A stretch of DNA of 64,000 nucleotides from Kiritimatiellota bacterium B12222. GTDB lineage: Bacteria; Verrucomicrobiota; Kiritimatiellia; SS1-B-03-39; UBA6053. Made by a program: the position numbers and the translations under genes. Where the stretch lies: positions 3,286,001 through 3,350,000 of the forward strand of contig CP120722.1 in assembly GCA_029719485.1 (NCBI GenBank). The letters run 5' to 3'. Of the stretch, positions 55,446 to 62,910 are shown piece by piece. The notes below the pieces were generated by a model. That model saw only the letters and a program-made list of their open reading frames with translations. It was not told the DNA's origin and did no database searches. Positions within the stretch are counted from its first letter, which is position 1, and every line of letters starts with the position of its first letter.

Positions 55446-55685
55446 ATGAAAACAACCATTGATCTTCCAGAATCGTTTTATCATCGGGTGAAGGTGACTG
55501 CCGCGCAGCGGAAAATCTCTATTAAAGAGATGGTGATGCGCGGTCTTGAATATGAATTGGCGCATCCTGAAGCGGAGGTCGTGGTAAAAGAAAATCCGGT
55601 GGCGATGAAGTTTTTGCAAGGGATTCAGGCGGAGAACACGGAACCGGTCCAGCCTTTAACCCGGGATGAAATTTATGAAGACTGA
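55446..55685 (+). CDS. vapB: Antitoxin of a VapBC-like pair
   Basis: The protein has 79 residues. MKTTIDLPESFYHRVKVTAA with QRKISIKEMVMRGLEYEL fits a ribbon-helix-helix DNA-binding fold of the kind found in VapB-like antitoxins. The C-terminal half is acidic (TEPVQPLTRDEIYED), suited to wrapping around the toxin. It overlaps the PIN-domain gene by 11 bp, which is typical of antitoxin-toxin operons; the complex would repress its own promoter. It lies between the two LysR copies. Confidence 0.78.
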   Translation: MKTTIDLPESFYHRVKVTAAQRKISIKEMVMRGLEYELAHPEAEVVVKENPVAMKFLQGIQAENTEPVQPLTRDEIYED

Positions 55686-56094
55686 ACCGGTATTTTTGGA
55701 CACCAATATTCTTCTGTATGCAGCATCGAATGCCGCTGCGGATAAGAACAAAAAAAAGATAGCCACGGAAATCATTCAGCAACAACCTTTTCGGATTTCC
55801 GCGCAGGTGGTGCAGGAATTTATAGCCAACGTTTTACGCAAACCCAAACTGGGCTTAGGGGAGACCCACATCGATGCTTTATTGGAACTTTCGGCGGCTC
55901 AGGAAACCGTCGCAACTGATGTGGCCCTGATTCAGGGAGCAACCAACCGCCGCCGTCGATTCAAGATTTCACATTGGGATGCCTGTATTCTCGAAGCTGC
56001 ATCGCGGATGGGGTGTACCTGCGTTTATACCGAAGATTTGAATCATGGACAGATCTATGGAGATGTTCGGGTATTGAATCCTTTCATAAAGTAA
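55675..56094 (+). CDS. vapC: PIN-domain ribonuclease toxin (VapC-like)
   Basis: VapC-like toxins cut RNA. From ATG 55675 the protein has 139 residues. The PIN active site is visible: MKTEPVFLDTNILLYAAS (first Asp), QVVQEFIANVLRK (Glu), ISHWDACILEAASRMGC (Asp) and CVYTEDLNHGQIY (Asp and Asn region). The upstream in-frame ATG at 55666 is also possible. GGATG lies about 8 nt upstream of 55675. It is coupled to the RHH-type antitoxin. Confidence 0.85.
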   Translation: MKTEPVFLDTNILLYAASNAAADKNKKKIATEIIQQQPFRISAQVVQEFIANVLRKPKLGLGETHIDALLELSAAQETVATDVALIQGATNRRRRFKISHWDACILEAASRMGCTCVYTEDLNHGQIYGDVRVLNPFIK

Positions 56095-56553
56095 TGTGTA
56101 GCACTGGTCCGCGGGGTACGGGTTTGGGCTTGGGGGGGGATTATGATCCGAACTTGTACGCCGCGGCTTAGGCACAGTGTAGTCAAAACGGAAAACGAAT
56201 GGTAAAAAGATTCAGAAAATGAAGTAGCATTATATTTTTTGCCTCAAGAGCGCGCGAAAGATTTCAACCCCTGGTTCGATGAAAGGACATGGGTTACAAA
56301 TAATGCAATGACATAGGTTACATCTCGGGGGCTGGCCACAGGTTTTTGTTGATAGGCAATAGTTTATGTAAGAAATTTCGGTTTAAATGGCTGTTAGAAG
56401 TGTTTTTTTGCCCTATTTTGTAGTGCCAAGGGCCGCTAATTTCTTTTCTTGTTACAGGAGCCATCTGTGGCATGGGCGCCAAGGCTAAGGGTCAGTCTGA
56501 GAGAACCTGCATTGGAAAGAAGACACCCTATGATTTTTAAAAAATGCAGGTGC
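56095..56553. other. Intergenic stretch, about 460 bp
   Basis: No gene is recognised. It contains a G-rich run near 56130-56140. From about 56541 it enters the duplicated LysR segment. Confidence 0.4.
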
Positions 56554-57438
56554 TCAGGAATCCGTATCGATGGGTGGCATGTTTTGCCGGATGAGCCCCA
56601 TAATCTGCTTCAGGGGCGCTTTATGCCGACTCTGCTTGTGCCGGGCAAAATATAGTTGGTTTACTAATGGGCTGTAGCCTTCCCAAAGCACGGAGACTTC
56701 CGGGAAGGGGTGACAAAGAAAGTCAGGGACAATCGCCAGGCCAGGGGCGCGGGACAGGTTACGGAGGATGGAGTGAAAATTGGGAACAATATAGTTGGGC
56801 CGGAAATCAGGGGAACGCTGAAAATTTTGTTTCCAGAATCGCAACAGATGATCATTGTCCCCTGCAATGCCATACCACAGTTGTTGCGTCAGCCAGTCCT
56901 GCAGCCCAACCGGGTCCGAGGCATCAAAACCACTTACATCCAGGTTTTTACCGGCAACCAACACAATCTTTTCCTGAGAAAATCGTTCATAGCTGATGCC
57001 ACGCAACTCCGGACTTTGAGGCGTGACCACCAGATCGGTCACCTGATCCTCAAGCTTTTTTAAAAGTTCCCGATACTCCCCAAACTCCAGAATGAGATTA
57101 AACGGCAAGTCCGGCACCGCGGCCTCCAGGCTGAGTTGAAAGGTCTCAAAACACATCCCGAGTATGAGGGTCGGCCGGTCCTCGGAGGCTTTACGCTGGC
57201 TTTTGACTTCGATATCCTCCAGACGCCGGATCGGATCTACGATGGCATTGTAGAGCTGCTTCCCCTGCTCCGTCGGTATCAGCAAACGCGGGCGACGCTC
57301 AAACAGCTTATAGCCCACATGGTTCTCCAAGGAACTGAGATGCAGGCTGACACCGGGTTGCGAGATAAACAGATGTTCGGCCGCGGCCGTCATGCTGCCG
57401 CGTTCATAGATCGTTTTGAAGGTGCGTAACCATTCCAT
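56554..57438 (-). CDS. LysR-family transcriptional regulator (intact copy)
   Basis: From ATG 57438 the protein has 294 residues. The N-terminal winged helix-turn-helix is [20 protein letters not shown] followed by [20 protein letters not shown] and [20 protein letters not shown], a standard LysR pattern. The C-terminal ~200 residues form the ligand-binding domain. The in-frame ATG three codons upstream (57447) is an alternative start. It is divergent from an SDR gene with a perfect palindrome between them. A truncated second copy lies 2 kb to the left. Confidence 0.92.
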   Translation of the reverse strand: MEWLRTFKTIYERGSMTAAAEHLFISQPGVSLHLSSLENHVGYKLFERRPRLLIPTEQGKQLYNAIVDPIRRLEDIEVKSQRKASEDRPTLILGMCFETFQLSLEAAVPDLPFNLILEFGEYRELLKKLEDQVTDLVVTPQSPELRGISYERFSQEKIVLVAGKNLDVSGFDASDPVGLQDWLTQQLWYGIAGDNDHLLRFWKQNFQRSPDFRPNYIVPNFHSILRNLSRAPGLAIVPDFLCHPFPEVSVLWEGYSPLVNQLYFARHKQSRHKAPLKQIMGLIRQNMPPIDTDS

Positions 57439-57470
57439 ATTTATCATAATTCTAATCCATAGCTATGATT

Positions 57471-57490
57471 TGCATTATTTGTATAATGCA
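57471..57490. promoter_or_regulatory. Perfect palindrome, candidate LysR-type operator
   Basis: TGCATTATTTGTATAATGCA has two perfect 8-bp arms with a 4-bp spacer. It lies between the divergent LysR and SDR genes, the usual place for a LysR operator. The arms contain an ATTAT/ATAAT dyad fitting the T-N11-A pattern. The regulator-operator link is inferred from position. Confidence 0.6.
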
Positions 57491-57586
57491 ACTGTATGCT
57501 TTAAGATCAAGTTTATAATCATTTGCTCCTGCTTGTTCGGGGAGCGAAACCAACACCCACAACCAAAAAACGAACCCCCTAAAATT

Positions 57587-58375
57587 ATGAATCTTGAACT
57601 CAACGATAAATTGGCACTGGTCACAGCTTCCTCCGCAGGCATCGGTCTCGAAATCGCTCGCTCCCTGGCGGCCGAAGGTGCCCGGGTCATCATCAACGGA
57701 CGCAGTCAAAAACGGGTGGATCAAGCCTGCGCGGACATCCGCTCACAGCTGCCCGACGCGAAGCTGGAAGGCTTGGTGGCGGACAATTCCACGGTCGAAG
57801 GCTCAGAGCAGACGCTGAAAGCCTTTCCCGAAATCGACATTCTGGTCAACAACCTCGGCATCTACGAAGCCGTCGGATTTTTCGAAGAGACCGACGAGGC
57901 CTGGCAACGTTTGTTCGAAACGAACATCATGAGCGGGGTGCGTCTGGCGCGTCACTACCTCAAAGGCATGCTCGACCGCAACCAGGGACGCGTGATCTTC
58001 ATCTCCAGCGAATCCGGCATCAAGGCCGCTCCGGAAATGGCGCACTACAGTGCAACCAAAACCATGCAACTCGGCATCTCTCGCGCATTGGCCGAATTGA
58101 CCAAAGGGACCCGGGTGACCGTCAACTGCGTTCTGCCCGGACCGACCCTCACCGAAGGCGTGCAGAAATTCATCGCCGACGTCTTCCCTGACCTCCCGGC
58201 TGCAGAAGCCGAGGCGCGATTCATCGTAGAGAACCGCCCTACCTCATTGATCCAAAGACTCATCAAACCACAGGAAATCGGCGATATTGTCACCTTCGTC
58301 AGCAGCGCCCGTGCCTCAGTCATCAACGGCAGCAACATTCGTGCAGAGGGCGGTATGGTGCAAAGCGCATTTTAA
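57587..58375 (+). CDS. Short-chain dehydrogenase/reductase (SDR)
   Basis: From ATG 57587 the protein has 262 residues. [20 protein letters not shown] has the cofactor loop in the TASSAGIG form, [17 protein letters not shown] suggests NADP(H) preference by its Asn-Gly-Arg-Ser-Gln, NNLGIYE replaces the usual NNAG, and the active site has Ser in [15 protein letters not shown] and [20 protein letters not shown] (YxxxK). It resembles 3-oxoacyl-ACP-reductase-like SDRs. The substrate is unknown. It is divergent from a LysR regulator, which probably controls it, and is followed by a terminator. Confidence 0.9.
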   Translation: MNLELNDKLALVTASSAGIGLEIARSLAAEGARVIINGRSQKRVDQACADIRSQLPDAKLEGLVADNSTVEGSEQTLKAFPEIDILVNNLGIYEAVGFFEETDEAWQRLFETNIMSGVRLARHYLKGMLDRNQGRVIFISSESGIKAAPEMAHYSATKTMQLGISRALAELTKGTRVTVNCVLPGPTLTEGVQKFIADVFPDLPAAEAEARFIVENRPTSLIQRLIKPQEIGDIVTFVSSARASVINGSNIRAEGGMVQSAF

Positions 58376-58391
58376 TTGCATTATCAGCAAA

Positions 58392-58417
58392 AAAAGCCCC
58401 GCAAATGCGGGGCTTTT
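58392..58417. terminator. Bidirectional Rho-independent terminator
   Basis: AAAAGCCCCGC, loop AAAT, GCGGGGCTTTT: an 11-bp stem with flanking A- and T-runs between the SDR gene and the convergent PEP-CTERM gene. Confidence 0.9.
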
Positions 58418-58491
58418 CAATAACAACGGTCGAAACTAACCTTCGATGCCTTTGCTCTTCAGGTAAGACGCCACCAAGGGTGGTGAGCGCC

Positions 58492-59451
58492 CTAGCGTCT
58501 GCGACAAATGAGCAGGGCGAGTGCGCCGATGACACCGAGCAGGACGGTGGAGGGCTCGGGGATCACGGCGACATCCGCGAGGCTGGTGCCGTAGAGCATG
58601 TTGTCGATCCTGAAGGTCTCGGTGCCGCTGCTGCTCGCAGCGACAACGGTCTGGACGAAATCCCCGTTCGCGAAGCTGAAAGTGCCTGCTGTCGCGGTGT
58701 CTTCGGCCCATGCGCTGATCTGGCCGGAGCCGGTTCCCACGCTTGCCCCGTCGAGGTAGGCGTCATCGCCGCCGCCCGCGATGAAGGAGTCCCACTGGTC
58801 AGCAGTCAGGGCGAACATGGTGGCAACGCCCTCGGTTGAGCCGCTCAGCGCGGTGCCGACATTTGTGTAGCGACCTATCATCATATAGGTGGTGTCGATT
58901 GCGAGGTTGTTCATGCCGTCTACGACGCTTGAATTGTCATAGGAAACGCCCGGAGTGATCACGTTATTCGTCGCCGCATCCGCGCGCAGACTTAAACGTG
59001 AGGCACCGGAGGTAGCCCCCGAAGTCGAGGTGATACGCGTGTAGCCAGCGCCGGAGCCTGAGGCTATGGAGCTGAAGTTGATGAGGTAGCTGGAGTACAG
59101 GGTACCGGTGTAGTCCGCGGCCAGCGAGAGTTGTGCTACGGCCACGCCACCGGTGCCTTTGGTGCCGAAGCTGGTTGCTTGGAGGGAGTTGCCGGATGCG
59201 CTGCTGTATGTGCTGAAGGCAAGACCTCCGGCCACGACGTTGAGGTTCTGTCCGGCGCCATCTCCGTTGAAGTCGTAGTCCCCCGTGAGGCCGATGGATC
59301 CGAGGGAGGCGTCCTGGCCGGAGCTTGAATTTGCAAGGGTTCCGGTGGCTTTTGAATCGTAATTCTCGGAAACGAGGATTGCGGCCTGGATGGAGCTGGC
59401 GGCGAGTAGAGTTCCCGCGATAACGAGGGTCTTTCTGAGATTTATTTTCAT
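58492..59451 (-). CDS. PEP-CTERM sorting-domain exported protein
   Basis: From ATG 59451 the protein has 319 residues. It has a signal peptide (MKINLRKTLVIAGTLLAASS with IQAA) and a Ser/Gly/Thr/Ala-rich body of beta type without a catalytic motif. The C-terminal sorting signal is VIPEPSTVLLG, a hydrophobic helix (VIGALALLI) and CRRR. PEP-CTERM proteins are cut and anchored by exosortase and are linked to extracellular polysaccharide in Gram-negative bacteria. Base composition and codon use (many GGC, GCG, GTC) look richer in G and C than in neighbouring genes, a possible sign of transfer. No exosortase is in the window. Confidence 0.88.
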   Translation of the reverse strand: MKINLRKTLVIAGTLLAASSIQAAILVSENYDSKATGTLANSSSGQDASLGSIGLTGDYDFNGDGAGQNLNVVAGGLAFSTYSSASGNSLQATSFGTKGTGGVAVAQLSLAADYTGTLYSSYLINFSSIASGSGAGYTRITSTSGATSGASRLSLRADAATNNVITPGVSYDNSSVVDGMNNLAIDTTYMMIGRYTNVGTALSGSTEGVATMFALTADQWDSFIAGGGDDAYLDGASVGTGSGQISAWAEDTATAGTFSFANGDFVQTVVAASSSGTETFRIDNMLYGTSLADVAVIPEPSTVLLGVIGALALLICRRR

Positions 59452-59786
59452 AACGGTTTTTATTTTTTCGGGGGGAAGAGGCTCGAGAGCACAGCTAATG
59501 TGCACGTACTTTAATTACATTAAATTAAAATCTATAATCAAAACGATGTCAACTATAGGATCTAAGCCTTTTGTTGCTCCTGTCACATCCGGAAAAGAGG
59601 AAAACCCTTCCCTTCCCGTGGCTCGCGCCACACGCGAGCAGGCGAACGGGGCTAAAATTCGGTCGGAGCTACAGCCCGAAAATCATTGCCCCACTTAACG
59701 TAATGCCATTCCGGCCTGACCCTATTTTCGTTCAAAATCGCAGCGGTCATGAAGACAAGAACCCGTATAGAGATCCCAGCTCATGT
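59452..59786. other. Intergenic stretch between PEP-CTERM gene and cassette array
   Basis: These 335 bp hold no recognisable gene. The left part, next to the PEP-CTERM start, is AT-rich and probably promoter; a small hairpin GCTCGCGCCACACGCGAGC lies near 59622. It marks the left boundary of the integron cassettes. Confidence 0.45.
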
Positions 59787-59835
59787 TCATAACGTCTACT
59801 TGCACGGCCTGGTGTGTGGTTGTGAAGGGTTAGCC
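59787..59835 (-). repeat. attC site 9 (array's distal end)
   Basis: R' on the plus strand is TCATAAC (59787-59793) and R'' is GTTAGCC (59829-59835). The core pairs CTTCAC with GTGCAAG (minus strand), leaving one extrahelical C, the feature by which integrases recognise the correct strand. R'' shares TTAGC with the R' of site 8. Confidence 0.75.
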
Positions 59836-59839
59836 TTTT

Positions 59840-60238
59840 TCATACTATGGGTTGCCCAAAACCAATGTCATACCCATCCAAATCTTGGGTACCAAATTCA
59901 CGACATCCGTAGGGCTGATCACACACGCCATAATCAATCGTGGCTCCTCTGGCTACGAATTCAGAATAAAGCGCATCCACATCTGACACCCAAAAATAGA
60001 TATTCCAAAGCTTGTCGGCCACAGTCCAGTGAGGAACAACATGCTTTGGGTCGTCGGCCTGACGGAGCATCACATACATGCCATCACGCTTTAGAATGAC
60101 GAAATTCGGAGGTTCACCCCAGAATTGCTCATAATGAAATCCCATCGTATCTCGGTAGAAATTCGCGGCAGCCACAACATTTTTTACAAGGAGAACAGGG
60201 GCCGAGGCCGTAAGGTGGACTTTGGTTGGGGTGGTCAT
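59840..60238 (-). CDS. VOC-family (glyoxalase/bleomycin-resistance-like) cassette protein
   Basis: From ATG 60238 the protein has 132 residues; the longer upstream frame would run through attC 8. It starts MTTPTKVHLTASAPVLLVKN with VVAAANFYRDTMGFHYEQFW, then FVILKRDGMYVMLRQADD, WNIYFWVSDVDALYSEFVAR, and FGTQDLDGYDIGFGQP. This is the duplicated beta-alpha-beta-beta-beta fold of the VOC superfamily (glyoxalase I, bleomycin and fosfomycin resistance). Conserved metal ligands are plausible (Glu in the first half, Asp-rich end in place of the usual Glu). The substrate is unknown. Cassette 1, the oldest position. Confidence 0.85.
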   Translation of the reverse strand: MTTPTKVHLTASAPVLLVKNVVAAANFYRDTMGFHYEQFWGEPPNFVILKRDGMYVMLRQADDPKHVVPHWTVADKLWNIYFWVSDVDALYSEFVARGATIDYGVCDQPYGCREFGTQDLDGYDIGFGQPIV

Positions 60239-60243
60239 ATTTT

Positions 60244-60300
60244 TGCTAATGTTTAGATGTGCGGATCGGGGACTCTCAGTTCGCTCCATATTTTTAATCG
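60244..60300 (-). repeat. attC site 8 (degenerate)
   Basis: The site aligns with sites 3 and 7 along GTTTAGATG(A/T)GCGGATCG and TTCGCTC, but both ends are eroded: the R' position reads TGCTAAT rather than a YAAC-ending box, and the R'' reads TTAATCG where GTTCTGG would be expected. It may no longer recombine efficiently. Confidence 0.7.
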
Positions 60301-60305
60301 AATCA

Positions 60306-60602
60306 TCACTCCATAAAGTCTGGTAGTTCACAACTACCTTTTGCATCGCCGCGGGAGATTTGCACGCTTGACGATGGGTAGCCTAAATGACGATTTGGTG
60401 AAAGGTGAGTATGCGCTCTGCTACCATCTGGGGCATCGCTTTCAGACTGATCGTAGTCTGCAAGGGTCACTAGAAGCTTGGCAAGGGATCGTAGGCCTTC
60501 AGGGTCTCCCCAAATTTGCACTTCAGTTTGTTGGCCTCGAACCACCGGGAAGATATCAAGTGCACCTGTCATAGCATCTGCGACTTCTATAATTTGATTC
60601 AT
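60306..60602 (-). CDS. Cassette protein resembling an Imm32-type immunity protein
   Basis: The protein has 98 residues from ATG 60602, behind AAAAAAGGATATGAG. It has DIFPVVRGQQTEVQIWGDPE with GLRSLAKLLVTLADYDQSES, DGSRAHTHLSPNRHLGYPSS and SVQISRGDAKGS. The pattern of an IWG-PEGL segment followed by a His-containing region recalls a family of small immunity proteins (Imm32) that I know only from memory. Such genes are common as integron and defence-island cargo. Its start overlaps the stop of a short upstream frame (60599-60787). Cassette 2. Confidence 0.5.
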   Translation of the reverse strand: MNQIIEVADAMTGALDIFPVVRGQQTEVQIWGDPEGLRSLAKLLVTLADYDQSESDAPDGSRAHTHLSPNRHLGYPSSSVQISRGDAKGSCELPDFME

Positions 60603-60787
60603 CTCATATCCTTTTTTATTTCAAACGTTGCCCGCTCTGACTTTGTTCGGTACCGGAATTCATTTTGCCCGGTTGGTTTGCCTCGCAATAAACTTGGGTA
60701 GTTTGCGAGCAATGACCTAATAATTTGCATCGTCTCATTTGTTCCTTCACCTTCATACCCCGCCTGGTCCACGGCTGAAATAGCCAT
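60599..60787 (-). CDS. Possible small upstream open frame in cassette 2
   Basis: A 62-codon frame ends with a stop that overlaps the start of the Imm32-like gene (ATGA-type overlap). Its last 43 residues (MQIIRSLLANYPSLLRGKPT, then GQNEFRYRTKSERATFEIKK) look protein-like, but no domain is recognised, and another frame in the same stretch has a better ribosome binding site. It may be a leader peptide or not translated. Confidence 0.28.
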   Translation of the reverse strand: MAISAVDQAGYEGEGTNETMQIIRSLLANYPSLLRGKPTGQNEFRYRTKSERATFEIKKDMR

Positions 60788-60812
60788 CCATCCAGGTATT
60801 GTAGGATCTCCC

Positions 60813-60870
60813 CCAGAACGTTTAGATGAGCGGATCGAGGTACGAGATTCGCTCTATGATTTTGTTGACG
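60813..60870 (-). repeat. attC site 7
   Basis: R' CCAGAAC (60813-60819), R'' GTTGACG (60864-60870, plus strand). It is almost identical to site 3 across GTTTAGATGAGCGGATCGAG and GTACGAGATTCGCTC. R'' matches 6 of 7 bases expected from the R' of site 6. Confidence 0.9.
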
Positions 60871-60890
60871 GGATAAAGTTACAGATACAT

Positions 60891-61298
60891 TTATGGGGCG
60901 GGGAGATATCTGGTTTCTACCCAGAAATTTGGTAGGTTTTCGCATTCGTTTCTAAATTCAGAAAACTCCAACTGAAACAGTTCGCAAAATGACTCTAGTA
61001 TTTCATTTTCTCTTTTTTTTAGAATGAATCTTTCTTTTAAATGTTCATCATATCGAGTTACCAGATGCTCGACATCCTTGATGTTAATACCATGCGCAGT
61101 GAGTGCTTCATCGCTTTTAGACAATTCGTTCAGCTTTCGAAGAACACATTGAATTTGTTCATCATCCTCATTCAGAATGAATGTAATTTGAATCGACTGG
61201 GAAAAGTCTGTTTTGGGTTGCGTCTGAGCTTTTTTTTTTGGGGGGGCATGTACACACCCAACCAAGAAGATAAATAACATTAGTGGTGTGATACGCAT
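60891..61298 (-). CDS. Cassette-encoded lipoprotein
   Basis: The protein has 135 residues. MRITPLMLFIFLVGCVHAPP is a lipoprotein signal peptide with lipobox LVGC; Cys at residue 15 would be lipidated and the protein anchored in the outer or inner membrane. The mature part is helical and charged, e.g. QIQCVLRKLNELSKSDEALT and HLVTRYDEHLKERFILKKRE, with a conserved-looking Phe-rich C-terminus. No family recognised. Cassette 3. Confidence 0.65.
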   Translation of the reverse strand: MRITPLMLFIFLVGCVHAPPKKKAQTQPKTDFSQSIQITFILNEDDEQIQCVLRKLNELSKSDEALTAHGINIKDVEHLVTRYDEHLKERFILKKRENEILESFCELFQLEFSEFRNECENLPNFWVETRYLPAP

Positions 61299-61312
61299 GA
61301 TATTATATGGTT

Positions 61313-61372
61313 AGTCAACGTCCAAGCTGTGCGACATGAGGCACGAATGTTCGCACCAGCACTTGGTTCGCT
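61313..61372 (-). repeat. attC site 6
   Basis: R' AGTCAAC (61313-61319), R'' GTTCGCT (61366-61372, plus strand). It has a long stem: CCAAG...CTGTGCGACAT against ATGTTCGCACCAG...CTTGG. R'' is the exact complement of the R' of site 5 (AGCGAAC). Confidence 0.92.
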
Positions 61373-61377
61373 TTTGT

Positions 61378-62013
61378 TCATTCAAAGAGACCAGCGGGTT
61401 TAAACTCAATATTCTTCCAATCATTAGCTTCTGCCAGATCGATAATCCTTTGGGTGCAGTAGAGATCATGGTTATAATAGCCTTCATGTGAAACCAAATC
61501 ACCACCATGATATTTATTTTTATGATATACCTTGGGTTTTGGGGGCCATGGACTCGGGAGAGGAGAGAGAATCGGTTTTCCCTCTGGATTCAGATCAACC
61601 CTCATTCTTTCCCAGTATGGATAAATTTCAGGTTTGGCTTCAATCACGAAATACCTTGGAGCTTCCGGTATCTTCAAACGGCTTTTTTTGTTATTTTCAA
61701 TGCCGGCAATGGGAAACTCTGTAACATCCAGCAGTTCAATTTCGGCATTCCTTAAATCTTTAACCACTTTTTCGCTAACGAAGTAAGAAATATGGCCGCC
61801 ACCACAATACAGAATGTCCGGCCAAAGTCTTTTTGTTGAGTCTATTTCTATGCCCGGTTTGGAACCGCATAATTTTATAAACTCATCGTTCCTTTCCTTC
61901 ATCCGAGGATGCACAAAGCTCTTACGATCATGCAATGGGGCATAGCCTACAGCATACGCATATGGACTGCCGTAGGTGTCACCAGCTGATATTTTATAAA
62001 GCTCTGTATTCAT
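61378..62013 (-). CDS. Cassette protein resembling imm11/DUF1629-type immunity proteins
   Basis: The protein has 211 residues, no signal peptide. It reads MNTELYKISAGDTYGSPYAY at the start, then LWPDILYCGGGHISYFVSEK with VVKDLRNAEIELLDVTEFPI, then APRYFVIEAKPEIYPYW, and ends LYCTQRIIDLAEANDWKNIE with FKPAGLFE. A DxL...VSEK segment in the middle and a short helix plus FKP near the end are features I associate with the imm11-like proteins, but I could not check this. Alternative: unrelated conserved hypothetical. Cassette 4. Confidence 0.5.
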   Translation of the reverse strand: MNTELYKISAGDTYGSPYAYAVGYAPLHDRKSFVHPRMKERNDEFIKLCGSKPGIEIDSTKRLWPDILYCGGGHISYFVSEKVVKDLRNAEIELLDVTEFPIAGIENNKKSRLKIPEAPRYFVIEAKPEIYPYWERMRVDLNPEGKPILSPLPSPWPPKPKVYHKNKYHGGDLVSHEGYYNHDLYCTQRIIDLAEANDWKNIEFKPAGLFE

Positions 62014-62020
62014 TTTCTAG

Positions 62021-62069
62021 AGCGAACGTCTACCCGCAATGACTTGTTCATTGGCGGGAATTGTTGAAT
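62021..62069 (-). repeat. attC site 5
   Basis: R' AGCGAAC (62021-62027), R'' GTTGAAT (62063-62069, plus strand). Compact core: CCCGCCAATGA against TCATTGCGGG, with one unpaired C as the extrahelical base. R'' is the exact complement of the R' of site 4 (ATTCAAC). Confidence 0.95.
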
Positions 62070-62082
62070 TTCCTCATATCGA

Positions 62083-62535
62083 TTATTGTTTCCATATTAC
62101 TGTTCTTTCTTCTGGCTTAGGTTTTCTGATATGCCCATCCGGATCGATCACATAAAATCCCTCACCAGGAAGTGGAGCCGGCCGCAACGCTCGATCCCAA
62201 ACGTGCACCCACACCATTGGAGCGCCACGGTACACACCCTCATATTGACGTGCGTTTTTGTGTATTGTAATCCGAGCATCTTTATCTGCGGGAAGTTTTA
62301 TTGCTTCGACAACAACTTCATTTTTATAAATAATTTTAAAGTGTGCACTGGTATGCACATCGTTTTTCAGGACGACGTTCCCGAGTATGCACACCTCCTT
62401 TCGGTCTAAGCCTGTGTATGTCCATGAGTGTTCATTAGGCGAATACTCCACAGTGACCGTTTCCTCCGCATAAAGGCAGAAGGAGAAAATGCAAAATATC
62501 AATTTGTATATGAGGGTTATCTTCATCGTATTCAT
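62083..62535 (-). CDS. Cassette-encoded exported protein
   Basis: From ATG 62535 the protein has 150 residues; the second ATG (62526) gives 147 and is equally likely, since the first start lies inside the R' box of attC 4. MKITLIYKLIFCIFSFCLYA is a signal peptide with cleavage near AEE. The mature part is beta-rich (VEYSPNEHSWTYTGLDRKEV, FKIIYKNEVVVEAIKLPADK, FYVIDPDGHIRKPKPEE). No family recognised. Probably periplasmic. Cassette 5. Confidence 0.6.
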   Translation of the reverse strand: MNTMKITLIYKLIFCIFSFCLYAEETVTVEYSPNEHSWTYTGLDRKEVCILGNVVLKNDVHTSAHFKIIYKNEVVVEAIKLPADKDARITIHKNARQYEGVYRGAPMVWVHVWDRALRPAPLPGEGFYVIDPDGHIRKPKPEERTVIWKQ

Positions 62536-62594
62536 TCAACGCCTAGGCGCTGCGGACCCAAAATATGAGGGTTCGCAGACGTCTTTGGTTGTGA
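62534..62594 (-). repeat. attC site 4
   Basis: R' ATTCAAC (62534-62540), R'' GTTGTGA (62588-62594, plus strand). Nearly the same as site 1 over GGCGCTGCGGACCC, TATGAGGGTTCGCAG and GTTTTTGGTT-like bases. R'' is the exact complement of the R' of site 3 (TCACAAC). Confidence 0.95.
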
Positions 62595-62623
62595 ATTTGT
62601 TTTGTAACAGTAATCGGCATTTT

Positions 62624-62842
62624 TTAAAAGTTTTTCTGACGGAGGTATTCCATAAACTGTAGATCTTGTTCTGTCATTTTGGATTTATCAGCTTCTGCAA
62701 GCAACCACTTTACCGGATAAATTTCTCCACGACGTATGCATTCTGTGAATGAACTATCCGGAGACATCGCTTCCAAATAGTCAGGATCAAATACCTTTTC
62801 GACCAGACAAGCAAATGTTTCGAGTTCGTGTTCTTTATTCAA
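62624..62842 (-). CDS. Small cassette-encoded hypothetical protein
   Basis: The protein has 72 residues, acidic, with no membrane segment: MNKEHELETFACLVEKVFDP, DYLEAMSPDSSFTECIRRGE, IYPVKWLLAEADKSKMTEQD and LQFMEYLRQKNF. Mostly helical. No family recognised. Cassette 6, the shortest at about 318 bp between R' boxes. Confidence 0.55.
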   Translation of the reverse strand: MNKEHELETFACLVEKVFDPDYLEAMSPDSSFTECIRRGEIYPVKWLLAEADKSKMTEQDLQFMEYLRQKNF

Positions 62843-62851
62843 ATCTGATCC

Positions 62852-62909
62852 TCACAACGTTTAGATGAGCGGATCGAGGTACGAGATTCGCTCAATATTT
62901 TTGTTCTGT
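62852..62909 (-). repeat. attC site 3
   Basis: R' TCACAAC (62852-62858), R'' GTTCTGT (62903-62909, plus strand). Core TGAGCGGATCG...CGATTCGCTCA. R'' is the exact complement of the R' of site 2 (ACAGAAC). Confidence 0.95.
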
Positions 62910-62910
62910 T

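Noticed and set aside
60616-60945. 109-codon minus-strand frame
   Set aside because: It runs straight through attC 7 and overlaps the end of the lipoprotein gene, so it is not a plausible cassette gene in this form.
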